From: Sequoia sempervirens
Lineage: Eukaryota; Streptophyta; Pinopsida; Cupressales; Cupressaceae
DNA: 64,000 bases
Direction of reading: 5' to 3'
Assembly: GCA_007258455.2 (NCBI GenBank)
Contig: VDFB02270651.1
Coordinates: forward strand, 698,798,217 to 698,862,216
How positions within the stretch are numbered: position 1 is the first letter of the stretch; each line of letters opens with the position of its first letter. A program made the translations under genes and the position numbers. The notes below the pieces were generated by a model that saw only the letters and a program-made list of their open reading frames with translations, ran no database searches and was not told the origin of the DNA. This document shows positions 46,959 to 58,800 of the stretch, piece after piece.

Positions 46959-47624
46959 TTATTGGGCTTCATATTGATCTATATAGTGAAGAAATTTCAA
47001 AAGGTCAGTATCATCATGAAAAACCTGCCAACTATATATATTATCAGGCACAATAGGCCTCATTTTGAACTCAATATGTGATACCCCAGCTAGTGTAATA
47101 TCATCCCTTCTCAAAGTTACATTTTCCAAAAAAATTTCCATTATTTTCTTCGACCGATCTACCCATTCAATAGAAAATGCATCAAATAGCTCTATTGTGT
47201 CCCATACAACATTCCTATATTGCTTCAATCTTTTATGTTTTTTTGCATACCTTGATTTAACTTGTGAAACAACTAACTTAGAATCCCCTAGAACAACCAA
47301 TAACTTGATTTTATGTTTCACAGCTAAATTCAAGCCTGTTAATAAGGCTTCATACTCTACCACATTATTAGTACATTCAAAGGCTAGCAAAAAAGAATAC
47401 TTAAATGTAATTCCTTCAGGTGAAACAAATACAATTCCTGCTCCATTACCTTCTTGGCTACATGCTCCATCAAAGTACATTTTCCACACACCATTGTAGT
47501 CTTGTGCAACATTCTTTTTAATTGGATCAGTATTGACTAACTTTGGTTGGGTTGGTTCTATTTTGAAATTTCCAAGATCCACATCATATAAATAATTGAT
47601 TTGATCTTGGTACACAGTCGACAA
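46959..47624 (-). CDS. RNase H domain located between protease and RT (element B)
   Basis: An open 221-codon frame. WKMYFDGACSQEGNGAGIVF gives the first catalytic Asp, ECTNNVVEYEALLTGLNLAV the Glu, and KLLVVLGDSKLVVSQVKSRY the next Asp; the last acidic position (IEWVDRSKKIMEIFLEN...) is less clear. The NN-x-x-EYEAL pattern is that of bacterial/archaeal-like plant RNase H, not of the classical gypsy RNase H, and corresponds to the extra domain (aRNH) known from Tat-group gypsy elements. It lies upstream of RT. After it, PDNIYSWQVFHDDTDLLKFL is an unrecognised linker. It would remove RNA from RNA/DNA hybrids. Confidence 0.8.
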   Translation of the reverse strand: MSTVYQDQINYLYDVDLGNFKIEPTQPKLVNTDPIKKNVAQDYNGVWKMYFDGACSQEGNGAGIVFVSPEGITFKYSFLLAFECTNNVVEYEALLTGLNLAVKHKIKLLVVLGDSKLVVSQVKSRYAKKHKRLKQYRNVVWDTIELFDAFSIEWVDRSKKIMEIFLENVTLRRDDITLAGVSHIEFKMRPIVPDNIYSWQVFHDDTDLLKFLHYIDQYEAQ

Positions 47625-47754
47625 CTTGGTTCATCCTTGGCTCCCTATACAATTTAACTTCTTGACCATTCACTGGAATAGTTACATAAGACAAATAAAA
47701 CTAAACATTTCCCCCAACTGTTGTCATCCATTGCCTTGATAAAAGCATCCCAAA

Positions 47755-48576
47755 CTAAGGAGGGGTATCAATTACTATTATATCTATATTATAAGCCACC
47801 TGTGGATAAGCAACCAATTTGACCTCAACGTCTTTTATAATGCCTACCATAGGAATAGGTCTGTTATCCATTGCATAGCACTTTCCCCCATTAGTATCAA
47901 CCCACATGCCAAGTTGTTTCATAACTCCAACTGGCATAATGTTTATGGGAGCGCCATAGTCTATCATGCAATTCCTCAACAATTTGTTATTTATAAGTAA
48001 CGTAGTGAAAAAAGGATCAACTTGTGGGGGATTTAATAATGCATTATTGAGGCACACTTCTGGGATATTTACTTTCTCTTGCCTACTAATTGTTTTAGTA
48101 GCCATCCTATTTTTAGAATTTGTTATCAATTGAACAACACTGTCTCTATATTCCTTAATTTTCATCATCTCAAGTAGTGGAATAGACATTTTCACTTGGG
48201 ATAAAGCCTGAGTGAAGTCAAAAGAGGAACCCTCTACCTTAATCATTTTCTTCTGCTCAAATGTTTCTCCTTTGTTTTCTTCCTTTTCTCTTTTATTTGA
48301 CTTATTATTCTTTTGCATCTCTTTGTGTAACTCTTTCACTTTATCCTTTTGGTCAGGCTTCTATTCACTTTTATCATGTTGTTTATTTTCTTCTTTCTTC
48401 AACATTCCTTGTGTCACCTTTTGATCCTTCATAAAGATTTCCCTGGGGACACCTTCCTTCTCATTCAATGTCCTATTTCTCAGCCAATACCCACTCTTTG
48501 CCTCTTCAACTGCAACAATGGTTAATCTCTCTATCTCCTCCTCAGTGAGTTTCCTCATACTGCACTGGGTAGACAT
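47755..48576 (-). pseudogene. Protease and preceding linker of element B
   Basis: 48339-47755 encodes a retropepsin-like domain: LINNKLLRNCMIDYGAPINI with D-Y-G in place of D-S/T-G, then MKQLGMWVDTNGGKCYAMDN and PMVGIIKDVEVKLVAYPQVA. The upstream frame 48576-48361 is a Lys/Glu-rich linker in another frame. The domain would cleave the polyprotein. Confidence 0.75.
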
Positions 48577-48654
48577 CTCAACAGAATGTGGTTCTATATA
48601 ATTTTCTTCAGAGTCAGAAAGGACCTATTGTTCAACCATATGGACATTGTACCT

Positions 48655-48963
48655 CTAATTTGAAACATCGTACTCATAACCTTCATCCTCTGAAGATGAG
48701 TGCTTCTCCTTAACACAGTGAAAATTATTTGAAGTCAAGTACACTGTGTGATCTTCTCCACTATTTCCCATTAACATTCCTTCTTCTTGCATTCTTTGGG
48801 ATACAACACAATAATCTGGGGAATGTTGCTTATCACAAATTTCACAAAAATAATTATTATTTACCATATAGGTTCCCTTCTTCCTTAATGGATTAGGAGT
48901 TTCTTTGCTTTTAGGCCTATCTGTCACAAGTTTTCCATCCTTCCAATTTGTATTATAGGGCAT
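48655..48963 (-). CDS. Gag zinc-knuckle fragment of element B
   Basis: Open 102-codon frame with NNYFCEICDKQHSPDYCVVS, a C-x2-C-x3-H-x4-C knuckle, one residue shorter than the usual C-x2-C-x4-H-x4-C. It follows the capsid part after a frame break and ends in an acidic tail (SSSEDEGYEYDVS). Confidence 0.75.
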   Translation of the reverse strand: MPYNTNWKDGKLVTDRPKSKETPNPLRKKGTYMVNNNYFCEICDKQHSPDYCVVSQRMQEEGMLMGNSGEDHTVYLTSNNFHCVKEKHSSSEDEGYEYDVSN

Positions 48964-49002
48964 GTCATGTAACCTAGGGCTCTCATTTCTATTTGTGTTC
49001 TC

Positions 49003-50398
49003 CTATTTGTACTGATAATTATTGGTTTGCTGAGGAACCGTAGGGTTGTCTCTTTTGCTAATTATCCCAGTAGCCTTCCTATTGTTTTCAATTGTTAATG
49101 CTATCTTTTTTGCTTCAGCCAAATCTCTTGGGAACCTATTTCTCAATTCATACCCTATTTTTGGATCAAATGCATTCAAATAAACACTCAATGCTACAAA
49201 GTCTGGCAACTTTGATCCAGGAGGTATTTTATATTTGCAGTTTATTGAATCTCTGGTTAAAATCATAAATTGAGTCATTCTAATTTTTTTGAATTTGCAT
49301 TTCATGAAGAGCAGCATCTGGTGCACTTATACCCATATTGCTCGAGGAATCGGTCCTAAAATTCTTGGAGAGAATCAATAGAGGTTGTTGGTAGGCTGTT
49401 GAACCAATCCCTAGCTTCTTCATCAAGCGACATCATGAATAGCCTCATGTGTAAATATTCATATGGCACATCCAAATCTTGGATGAAAGCATTGAAACTC
49501 CTTAAATGATCTTTAGTAGAAATTGCACTACTCCCTGTAAACTTTGGAAGAAGACTTCTCCAACTACCATCCATTGGGTAAGGGCATAACTGAAACCCTG
49601 CTAGGTCAAATTGTCTGATCATTGTTGTGTATTGATGAGGGGGAGGGTTAGGTGGGTACTGATACTGGTACATTGGATTATTGTATTGTGTATGATGATG
49701 TAGCACATAATGCTAACCATGAGGTGGCTATGAATTTGTATATTGTGAGGGAATATGCAGTGGATGGTTTGGCTATTTGTATTGATTTCCTATCTGATTG
49801 TGAGGAGCCTTTGATGGATTAGAAGGCCCTGCACTATTATTACCCTACTTATGATGCGGTACATACTTTGGGTAGCAAACTATCTGAGTAGTAATTTGAT
49901 CTTTCTACAATTTCATGTCTCTCATTGCTTGTATCATTTGGGCTTTCTCTTGTTTAGCTTTTAGTTTTTCTAGCTCCCTTTTCTATAATTCAAATTGTGC
50001 TTTTACTTCTTCATGAGTTAAAGATTCATAATTTTCTGAAGGAGTTACATGATCAATAAACTCATTTTGGTTACCCTCCATTCTTTTTTCACATTCCAGT
50101 TGATATCTAAGTCCCTCTGCTTTGAGTTTAGCATCAAACTCTAGTTGTTTTTGAGGATTATAAAATAGATTTCTTTGTTCTTCTGGGTACAAGGTTCTGC
50201 ACTTGAATTATCTCTCCATGAATCATAATGATCATATGTTTCACAATGTGGTCTTAATGCTTTGTCTTTGTTAGTCATGCACACGTCTTCACTTATCCTT
50301 TTACCCTTATCAACCTTATCATCCTTATGTGTCCACTTACTGTTGCCAGCAGGACCTCTAGTATGACCTCCCCTATATTGAGATCTCCTTCCATTCAT
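49003..50398 (-). pseudogene. Gag of element B (four broken blocks)
   Basis: 50398-50141 is a basic RG-rich start (MNGRRSQYRGGHTRGPAGNS). 50192-49983 is a Gln/Glu-rich helical part. 49706-49356 carries a Pro/Tyr/Gln stretch and the start of the capsid core (RSLLPKFTGSSAISTKDHLR, MRLFMMSLDEEARDWFNSLP). 49326-49003 carries its end (ALSVYLNAFDPKIGYELRNR). The blocks are separated by stops and frameshifts. The start codon lies about 120 bases after the primer site. Confidence 0.8.
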
Positions 50399-50520
50399 GT
50401 TGCAATGTTTTTGTCAGAGTCGCCACTCACTTTATTAAAGTGAGAAAGTGTTTGTTTATTCCTAGCGGAGTCTGTACAAGATTTATAACTCTATGGCTAA
50501 GGCCCTGATTCTGAATTAAT

Positions 50521-50537
50521 TCCCCAGCAGAGTCACC
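50521..50537 (-). other. Primer binding site of element B
   Basis: On the minus strand TGGTGACTCTGCTGGGG, three bases after the LTR end. It resembles TGGCGACTCCGCTGGGG, which I remember as the tRNA-Arg-type primer site of Ogre/Tat elements; two bases differ. Confidence 0.7.
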
Positions 50538-50540
50538 AAT

Positions 50541-52333
50541 TTGTTAGCTCTCAAAAATGTAGATGAAATGCCTCAAGAGGTTGCCAATCTCTTGATATGT
50601 TTTAGGGTAACAGACAAGGTCAAAAGGTTAAGACATTCTACTCTTCAGGTGTTGCTAGACCTAGGTGGGTGTACCTATATGAGTGAGGCAGACTTGACTT
50701 GTGCTTATCTCTCTTGACTTGTTTTTCCCACAATGCAAAATGGGAGTGGACAAATGAAACTTTATTGGAATAAGTTGTATAGCAATATAAAGACCAAAAC
50801 CTAATATGTTCAGTTAACAGATGTAAAAAATGAATGAAACTAAAAGGTGAAAAATGCAAAGACTAATTCCTTATTGGGTATGTAGAGTCAAATGGAATCT
50901 AAATGAGTGACTTCTTTTTGGAAAACATTCAAATTGTTTGGCATATGTTTTAGTTTATAGCTTGTATAAACATGCAAGACTATGACTACCAAGTTCTTCT
51001 TAATGATCTAGATGAATTTCCTTGATTACTATGATCAATTAAATGGATTTAATTTTCTTTTGAAAGAACCGATCAATTAACCATATAGATACAACAAATT
51101 TGCACTGATAAATTGAATATAAACTTGTTATATCAATTTAAATAACCAGAAAGCATCAATCTTGGAGACAACTTTAGTAATACTTTCAATGAACACAACA
51201 AACAATTGACACCAGAAATACGCTGCCACATCAACTGATTCTCATTAATATCTCCATTTTGTAATCATACATCATAGTCTCTGTTCTGTGAAATTTTTTA
51301 TTTTACTGTATCTTTTCCTATCCTATCATCTATCATCCTTTTTTACAATAAAAAATGAGAATTTATACATCAGTATTTGAAAGGAAACATATTTTTGTAT
51401 TCAATTGTCGACAATCAGTTGTATTTGGGTTTGTACTGACATTCGCTAACACCCGCTGAGACATCATGTAGTCAAGTCGATCTTCAATGTCTCACCGACA
51501 GTCAAAAAATGTGCATCGCTATAACGTCCCGTTGTCTCATCGATGTTTGATGTCTCATCAAGAAATATCCTTTCATCTCATGTGTTTCGCCTTGAATTTT
51601 GGAGTCAGGGTGATGTCTCATAGGTTACGTTGTGTCTCACCAAGATATTCCCAAGGTATTTTTCTAGTCGCTAAGACACAATTTCTTTTTTTCCGATGAA
51701 ACCATGCTTCGGTGTGACATATGGGTCGGCAAGACTACATAACTTCACTCCAAAAACCATTGATAGACTTCCCTTGCACTTTGTTGGCAAGACCAGAGGC
51801 ATGTGGTAAGAGTTCATTCTGATGATGTTTCATCTAGCCGATACATCTTTCTGTGCTCTAGTCGATGAGACATAATGCATTCGGTAAGACCTTACTCCAA
51901 AGACTTTTGGTTTGGCCGAAATATTCACTCATGCACCAATTGGTAAGACATGTATGAGTTCGTTATAACTTATCCCAATGATAGATTTCTTGCCAATGTG
52001 ATCCTTTTGTCATTGAGACAATGAATTGTGTCTTGCCGATAAGTGCTTGTAAATGAATTCCAATCGGTGTGACATCCCTGAAGTCTTACCGATAGACTAC
52101 AACAAATATATATTAGTAGAAAATGCATTATGAATCAGGGAGACCCTGATCACCTCATGTTGATAGGAATTATAATGTGAAATATTCAGGACTAGATGGA
52201 TTCTATGGGACCACATGGCAGAGTATGGGAAAAATGTTATGAAGAGAGGCTTTTGTGCTTATGGTAAAGACTCATTTGGAAACTCATGGGTATGAACAAC
52301 TTATAAATTTTTTAGAATTTTACAGTTATAATA
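50541..52333 (-). repeat. 5' LTR of element B
   Basis: 1793 bp copy of 41913-43704, next to the primer site on its left and the GATCC repeat on its right. Several open frames inside are not conserved between the two LTRs. Confidence 0.9.
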
Positions 52334-52858
52334 GATCCATCCTCTTCATTTTCTTTTTTTCTTTCCCCTTCAGAAGTAGAAGAACCTATGATGACTCAAT
52401 CTGTTCTTACACCTCCACAACTCCAAAGTAGAATTAAACAAAATTATGGTGCTAGGGAACTAAGGTGTCATCATCATTTCCTTGTTCATCAATCTCACAT
52501 AGAAGAAGATAAAAAAAATCAACCTTTACCTTTGATAGAAGTAATAGATGACCACCCTCCTTCTCCTAACCCACCACAAGATAGTCTTATGCAAAAAATT
52601 GAACCAATCCAACAACCACAACTTTTGATACGTCCATCTTTAGAAATCACCCTTCATCCTCCTATTTTCATTAATCTTGATGATGATTATGATGATGGTG
52701 ACGATGACATAGAGATTTCCAAAATAGATGAAGTGCATAACGATTTAAATTTTTTATTTTCATTGAAAATGAGCTTAAATGATACATCATCTCCACCAAG
52801 TGAAGAACCTAGTATGACTCCTAGTTCGTCGCTTGCAATTATTCCTTTAGACATTTAA
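52334..52858 (+). CDS. Carboxy-terminal end of the gag-protease frame of element A
   Basis: Continues in frame the polyprotein cut at 41912. It is rich in Pro, Ser and Asp: HPPIFINLDDDYDDGDDDIE is a strongly acidic run. No RT-like motif is present, and the frame ends at a stop at 52858. The local start MMTQSV is an internal Met, not a true start. Role unknown. Confidence 0.65.
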   Translation, partial: DPSSSFSFFLSPSEVEEPMMTQSVLTPPQLQSRIKQNYGARELRCHHHFLVHQSHIEEDKKNQPLPLIEVIDDHPPSPNPPQDSLMQKIEPIQQPQLLIRPSLEITLHPPIFINLDDDYDDGDDDIEISKIDEVHNDLNFLFSLKMSLNDTSSPPSEEPSMTPSSSLAIIPLDI

Positions 52859-54607
52859 CCACCTTTTAAACATGATTGGGAGGCAAATGACCTATTAGAT
52901 GGTTGACTTGCATTCACCTAACTAGCCTTTTTACGTTTCTCTTTTTCATGTGTGTATCATGTTCCCCCGTATCGTGTGTTTGATGTTCTCTCTCTTTGTA
53001 CAATTCTTCTATTTGTCCCTCTATTCTTCTATTTTTCGTGCATTATCTTTTTTGTTTTTTGTTCTCCTTTTGGGGATGACACAAAGCATAGAAATGCCCT
53101 ATGTCCCTTCCATGTTGACCCAAAAGGTCCTTGTCTTTTTCCCTTTTTGTTTTGTGTTCTCCTTTTGGGGATGGTACAAAGTGTAGAGATGCCCTATGTC
53201 TCTTCCATGTTGACCCACAAGGTCCTTGTCTTCTTCACTTTTGTTTTTTGTTTTCCTTTTGGGGATGGTGCAAGGAATTGAGACCAAAATGTCTCCTTCA
53301 TGTTGACTCAAAATGGACTTTATTTTTCCTTTATTTTTGCTCTCTTTATGTCATTCTTCTAGTTCTATGTGCTTTGGGGAATGACAACAGTTCTAATCTC
53401 TTTCATAAAAACATTGCAGCAACGAACATACTAACCCCAAATCCATAGATCCCTTATGTGTTTGGTGTGCTTTCTTTTCTATGGGGCAACCTTCTTTTCT
53501 TTTGATTTTCATATTTCCTGACATGACATAGCCTAAGTTCAAAACATATGACTTGGCATAGGGCTTTCTAGGTTGGATCTCATGTCTTGTTTTCTTTTTT
53601 GTTTTCCTTTTCTTCTTTACTTTAAAGTAATTGCTCACAAAATGATGTGTAGAAATTCCTTTAAAGTGGGGGGCTTACATTACCATTATTTCATTTGCAT
53701 TCTTTGTTCCTAGTGCAGTTTTGTCATTTATATGATGCATTTGTCACTTTGTGGATGACATTGGGTGTGATGTCCTTCATAAGTGTGATCTATCTTAGCA
53801 TATTACATTCCTCTTGGTGGCTTGATACGATGCACTACATCCCCTAAGTTATGAATATACTATTCTTTGATTGGTCCTCTCTTGGAGAAATTAGACACAA
53901 TTTTCCCTAAGTGACTAACCTTGCATAAACTAAACAAGACTCCTTTGAACATCTTTTCACATTTTACATTTTACATTTTACATTTTTTCATTTTTACATT
54001 TTTCATTCCTTTTTACCACCTTGCATAATGCAGCTTGCATGATAGTGGTACCTTTTTATTTTGGTTCATGAAAATTCCTTTTATTTTGTGGCACCTTTTT
54101 AAATTTATTAGGTGGTATAACTTTAATATGGTTGAGTGGGAAGCCCACCTAGTGGCATGAATTTTCCCCATAGCCACTTTTGTGTTTGTGAGTGCATACT
54201 AACTAGCATATGTATCTTACCTTTTTGGGATTTCTCACCCCATGGAAAACTAGTTCCATGGCCCTAGAGTATATAGTTGGGATTTCTCACCCCATGGACA
54301 GCCTGGAGTTCTATGGCCCCAGAGTGAGTACACATTCTCTTTTTCAAACAATCAGCCTAAATCTCTTTTCACAACTAGTTGGATTGATGATCGAAGCTTC
54401 ATCCAATTATTTTCAACACTTGTGTGTTCCTTTGTTCTTATGTTTATTTTTCCATGGGATCTTCATCCTTGGGGCTTGATCATCCCTCTTGATCATTGTC
54501 ATTTCATCTTGCTAATGTAAGTGCATTTGAACCCTCCCCTCGATGTTCATGGCTACTTTAGTGTGAGTTTGAAATAGGTTCATCCCCTCACTAAAGTGGG
54601 GACTAAA
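52859..54607 (+). other. 3' non-coding part of element A, with tandem repeats
   Basis: Three units of about 95 bp begin YTCCTTTTGGGGATG at 53064, 53159 and 53253, with a worn fourth near 53375. Two 52-bp units begin TGGGATTTCTCACCCCATGG at 54226 and 54278. A run of 'acatttt' repeats lies at 53962-54010. The polypurine tract AAAGTGGGGA at 54593-54602 ends the stretch. Confidence 0.75.
54593..54602 (+). other. Polypurine tract of element A
   Basis: AAAGTGGGGA lies five bases before the 3' LTR, the right place and composition to prime plus-strand synthesis. Confidence 0.7.
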
Positions 54608-56192
54608 TTTACCATAGAAAAATGGCCCCTTGTCATTTTCATGGCCTTTTAGGTCTTGTTTCATGGTGTTGGAACTATGTTACTATGATTTTATGTTGTA
54701 ACATGGCTTGAACATGCTAATTTAGGTACTAAAATTCAAAGAATGACATCTTGTGAAGGTGTTGTGAAGTGTGTAAGACATTTATACATTCTTCTAGACT
54801 CTATTTAATGTAATTCGCCTAAAAATCACCTTTTTACTCATCAACAAGTCCTATTTTGAAGTGTTGTAAAGTCTTGTAACAAACTTTCACATTCTAGGCA
54901 TATTTTCACTATTTACACCCTTCTCATGCTTTATTTGGTCTCTTTATGCCCTCATAAGTTGTAATTAAGTGTATTTATGAATGTTATGTCAACCAATAAA
55001 ATTAAATACAACATTTTTTCTAACACATGTTTTTAGGTCATAAGTGGGACCCATTCACCATGGGTGGCAAATGAGTCCCCCTTGGCCCCAAATTCAAAAT
55101 ATTTCAAATTTCCTTTTAGGATTTTATTCAAAATCACTTGATGTTGGCTTGTGATGAGGTATAAATGGATACTTAGGCACAAGAATTATATAAATAAGTT
55201 TTTTTCATCTCATTCTACAATCCCCCAACATTCACATATCATATTCAAGCAATCTCAAGTATTCAAGCATTTTACATCAACAATTCAAGAACTTTGAAGC
55301 AACCATTGACATTACTTTAGACTTGCATTATCAAGGGTTAGGTAAGTTGATAGCACTTTCATGTTATTATTTTATCTTTCTCTTTCATTTCATTATCTTT
55401 TCAAGGGTTTAATTATGAAAAGTGGGGTTTGACCAAGGAAAACCCCTATTCACTAACCCTCAATCATTTTTCCCCTATTGAATCTTTGTTTGTAGCTCTT
55501 TCTATGAAGATTTGATAGGTTATTAGGTGTTGAAGATTGATTTCCAAGTCAACTTGAGTCAAATTCAAGTTTGGAGAGAGTTATCTGTTTGTTTTTTGCA
55601 TAACTGACTTCAATAACTTGTCAAGCAGACTTTTCTAGGTCTGGTGTTGCAGAGTTGTCTCCTAATTTTTCAAAAAATTGGGAGAGGACTAATTCACCAC
55701 CTATGACAAATGAGTTCCACTTTATTACTGAAAATCTAAATTTTTTTAGATTCTAGATCCCAAAAGACAGAAACTAGCTCCTGACACTTTTTCACCATGA
55801 GGAGGACTAATTCGCCACCCTGGGTGAATGAGTCCCACTATGAAAATTCAGTAATTTCCATCAATATTTAGAATACTCCAGAATCATCACAATTCATCCA
55901 GGTGCACTCAGATTCATTCTTGTACTTTTTGTTTTGCATTATTTCTCCATTTACATAGTTGTTTGCTTATCATAATGTGTTTTCAAACATAGTTGCAATT
56001 GCACTTTTGCATTCATTTTTATTCATTAAGATTAGTAAATTGTATTTAGTTAAGTTCATTTACATTAAACAAAATTACATACATTCTAATTTGAGTGATA
56101 CATTAGCATTTTTGGCCCTATGTCTCTCCTTTTAGGTGAAAAACCCTAGAAGTGCAAGAGTAGTCCATAGGGTCCCAAAAATCTATGTTTCA
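54608..56192 (+). repeat. 3' LTR of element A
   Basis: 1585 bp, ends TTTCA before the AGACT target repeat. The first five bases (TTTAC) have drifted from the 5' LTR start (TGTGT). It keeps the TATA box (55187-55195) and the 20-bp inverted repeats in worn form (55055, 55695, 55812). Confidence 0.85.
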
Positions 56193-56197
56193 AGACT

Positions 56198-58095
56198 AAA
56201 CTACAATGATTCCTGATGTTGATGTCCATTGTAGGAAGGATGTATCCTAGGACATGATGTTATCAAATTATTTGGGACATATTAGATGATGAGATATTGA
56301 TACAAAGAGTTGATCAATTTGTTTACCCACTGACCTAGACTCGAGACCCTAATGTTTGAGTATTTCACTTTTAACCTGCTAGACTCGTTTATGATAGTTT
56401 CACCAAAGGTTGAGGATGATGATTGATTTATTGTGAGTGGAGGTTTATTTTGGGTGATTTTGAAATGGGATGGGTGGATTTTTTCAAATATTTGAATGTT
56501 TTCGATGTTTTTAAAATGTTTTGAGGCTATTTTTTATATTTTCAAGGTTTTGCAAATGTTTTGATTTTCAAAATTTCCAATGTTTTTTGTGTTCTATGAG
56601 ATTTTATGATTTTTTTTGAATTTTGGGTTTTTTAAATGTTTTTGTGTCTTGGGGGTTGATCAAAGATTAGCCTTGCCTACATTTAAGCTCAAAGATGACA
56701 TAGTTCAGATACCATGTTTTTGACATTTTCTATTTTTATGAATGTTTCTAGATGTTTCTATATTTTCTTTGTTTTTTGAATATTTTTGGATTTTGATATG
56801 ATTTTGACATTTTTGGATATGGACATGTGTGATGATATCAATGCTTTGTTTTGGATTTTGTTGAAAACTAAGCCAAGGTTGATTGATCAGATTGATGGAT
56901 TGATCATGATAACATTGTTGAAGATACACAACAATACAAGGATAGTGTTAAGCAACATGAGGATTAGGATGGATATCTTGAGATGATGAGGGATTGATGA
57001 TGATAACATTGTCGAGGATACACAACAATGCAAGGATAGTGTTAAGCAACACAAGGATTGGGAAGGATATTCTGAGATGATGGATTGATTGGATTTGAAT
57101 GATCAAGATTTTGAAGCTTGATTTGGAAAAAAAATTGGTTTTGGATGATTTGATACGACATTAAAGTACCACTTAGATGTGACTAATATTGATTGTTTAG
57201 ATTGATGTTCAATGAAAGATAAAACTTGATAAAGAAAATCTTCTTGTCAAAATGTGCCATGGGCTAGTGATTTGGAATTTTTGCTCACAAGTGCTTTGAC
57301 CAATTTGATTTTATGTTCACCAATGTTCAGATCATCACATAAGTTGGAAGATATAGATCAAGATTTATTCCCAAAGCAAGATGTAAATATCTACCCCTAT
57401 TGTCTAACAATGTTTGAAATGTCATGGATGGATGCTTGGTTAGATGTATGGATGGAAGGATATGGTCTATCTTGTGATAAGATAAGGTTTTCAAATAGAG
57501 AATGCTCATTTGGATCGTGCTTCATGGCTCAAATAATGTTGGGTAGGATAGGATCAATGAAAATGACCCATGTCAAGATGTTTACCATAAGCAAGTGTAA
57601 AGTTTACACCAAAGTTTTTTAAGATCTAAATAATGTGGACAATGGATGTAAATGGATGAAAATGGATTGGATAAATGGTTCATGGATGAACAAATTTATT
57701 ATGGATAAGATGGATGGAATGCTAGATTTTTTATGGATGAGATAAGATGCTTTCACCTGAATTGGCACATGTAGATGCTTGATTCTACACATGATGCATG
57801 TTTTCCATGTTTTCATCATGGTACCTTCCCAAAGAGCCACCATAGTAGATTTCACTAGAGGATGATTTTTATCTTTACTATTTTCAAGATTTTTTTATTT
57901 TTTTTATTTTTTTGAAAGATTTTAAGCTCATGTTGAACCACCTGGTGATGTCTATGTAGATGCTTCTTCCATAATGTTCCATAGATATCCTACTTGAAGA
58001 AGTTGCTTTTCCAATATACGTGCACTTGGATAAAACTTTTGAGATTCCTAATCTACCTTGTTGATACTAATGTTAACTTTGTCTTTGTGCACACA
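56198..58095 (-). mobile_element. Element D interior, right segment, non-coding part
   Basis: Continues element D after the A insertion. A tandem pair of 94 bp lies at 56897-56990 and 56991-57084 ('ggattgatSatgataacatt' start). 'tggatgga' words are frequent at 57420-57740. No protein domain is recognised, although several short open frames exist on both strands. Confidence 0.55.
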
Positions 58096-58722
58096 TCACA
58101 ATAGAATGCCTTCTAAATTCTTATGATGAAGGGTCGTTGCCAATACATGGTCAATATGAGAATTGGATATCATGTATGGAGGAGTGGATATTGGAGTGTG
58201 ATTAGGAATATGAGATGGATTGGTTGATAGTTTGAAATCTTTGACTCTCCAAACTTGGGAAAATGAGAAAAAATGGGTGGATATGGAAGTGTGCATGGAA
58301 TTAGGACCAACTGCTTGATATACTTTGTATGTTGCTTAAGAAGCCCACTTTTTCCTTTGTGGACATCTTTGATGGATACTTTTCCCTTTTTTATTTTGCC
58401 CCATAGTTTCTTTGACTGATGGAGTTTGATAAGGATAATCGTTTTTTATATTTTTTGGTATCCATACGTATTTGATTTGTCCATTATGCTTCTCGACTTC
58501 TTTTTCTTTGATAATGTTCTTTGTGCATTGATTCAAATCTTTCTTTTGATTTTGGTCCCAATTCATGGATGGGGTGATGGGTGGATGAAGATTCATGAAG
58601 TGGTTGGTTGTAGTATTGACATCAGTTTCATCATAAGGATTTTTCATGCTTCCTATGTTGAGATTTGCTTGAGACAAAGTTTCCCCTAGACCTTGATGCT
58701 TAGGATTGCCAACAATTTGCAC
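58096..58722 (-). pseudogene. Carboxy-terminal frames of element D polyprotein
   Basis: 58722-58336 (128 codons) and 58296-58096 (66 codons) are two open blocks in line with the gag frame to the right. They are rich in Asn, His, Pro and Lys (NHFMNLHPPITPSMNWDQNQ) and show no known domain. They follow the G-patch-like segment and precede the non-coding 3' part of D. Confidence 0.5.
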
Positions 58723-58734
58723 TAGTTTTAGGAT

Positions 58735-58800
58735 ACCCTATTCATGTAGGCCCAATCCTCTACCTTGATAATTCATTTGTTGAAACATTTTATTTGCAAT
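58735..58800 (-). other. G-patch-like segment in element D
   Basis: The minus strand encodes MFQQMNYQGRGLGLHE, a stop, then GILK. The G-x-G-L-G-x-x-x-x-G-I spacing is that of a G-patch, which some gypsy polyproteins carry after the protease. One stop interrupts it. Confidence 0.55.

Larger units (their letters stand above)
41913..52333 (-). mobile_element. Full-length but decayed Ty3/gypsy element B, with RNase H ahead of RT
   Basis: LTRs of 1792 and 1793 bp; target repeat GATCC at 41908-41912 and 52334-52338, confirmed because removal of the element restores an open frame in element A. On the minus strand: gag, zinc knuckle, protease, RNase H, RT, second RNase H, integrase. The extra RNase H and the primer site both suggest the Tat/Ogre branch. 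Stops, frameshifts and lost integrase residues show it is inactive. Confidence 0.9.
37098..56192 (+). mobile_element. Gypsy-type LTR element A (gag-protease only), carrying element B inside
   Basis: LTRs of 1575 and 1585 bp flank gag and protease coding on the plus strand. The 5-bp repeat AGACT lies at 37093-37097 and 56193-56197. Without element B the unit is about 8.7 kb. There is no RT, RNase H or integrase anywhere in its interior, so it is non-autonomous. The LTRs differ at about 7 of the first 100 bases. Confidence 0.88.

Noticed and set aside
47065..47499. 144-codon plus-strand frame
   Set aside because: It is the shadow of the minus-strand RNase H frame of element B, which has clear catalytic motifs.
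52950..53448. Overlapping plus-strand frames rich in Phe, Cys and Leu
   Set aside because: They are translations of the 95-bp tandem units in three frames; the units are not a multiple of three and the frames are not kept between units.
57254..57622. 122-codon plus-strand frame
   Set aside because: It lies antisense in the non-coding part of element D, built partly of 'tggatg' words, with no resemblance.
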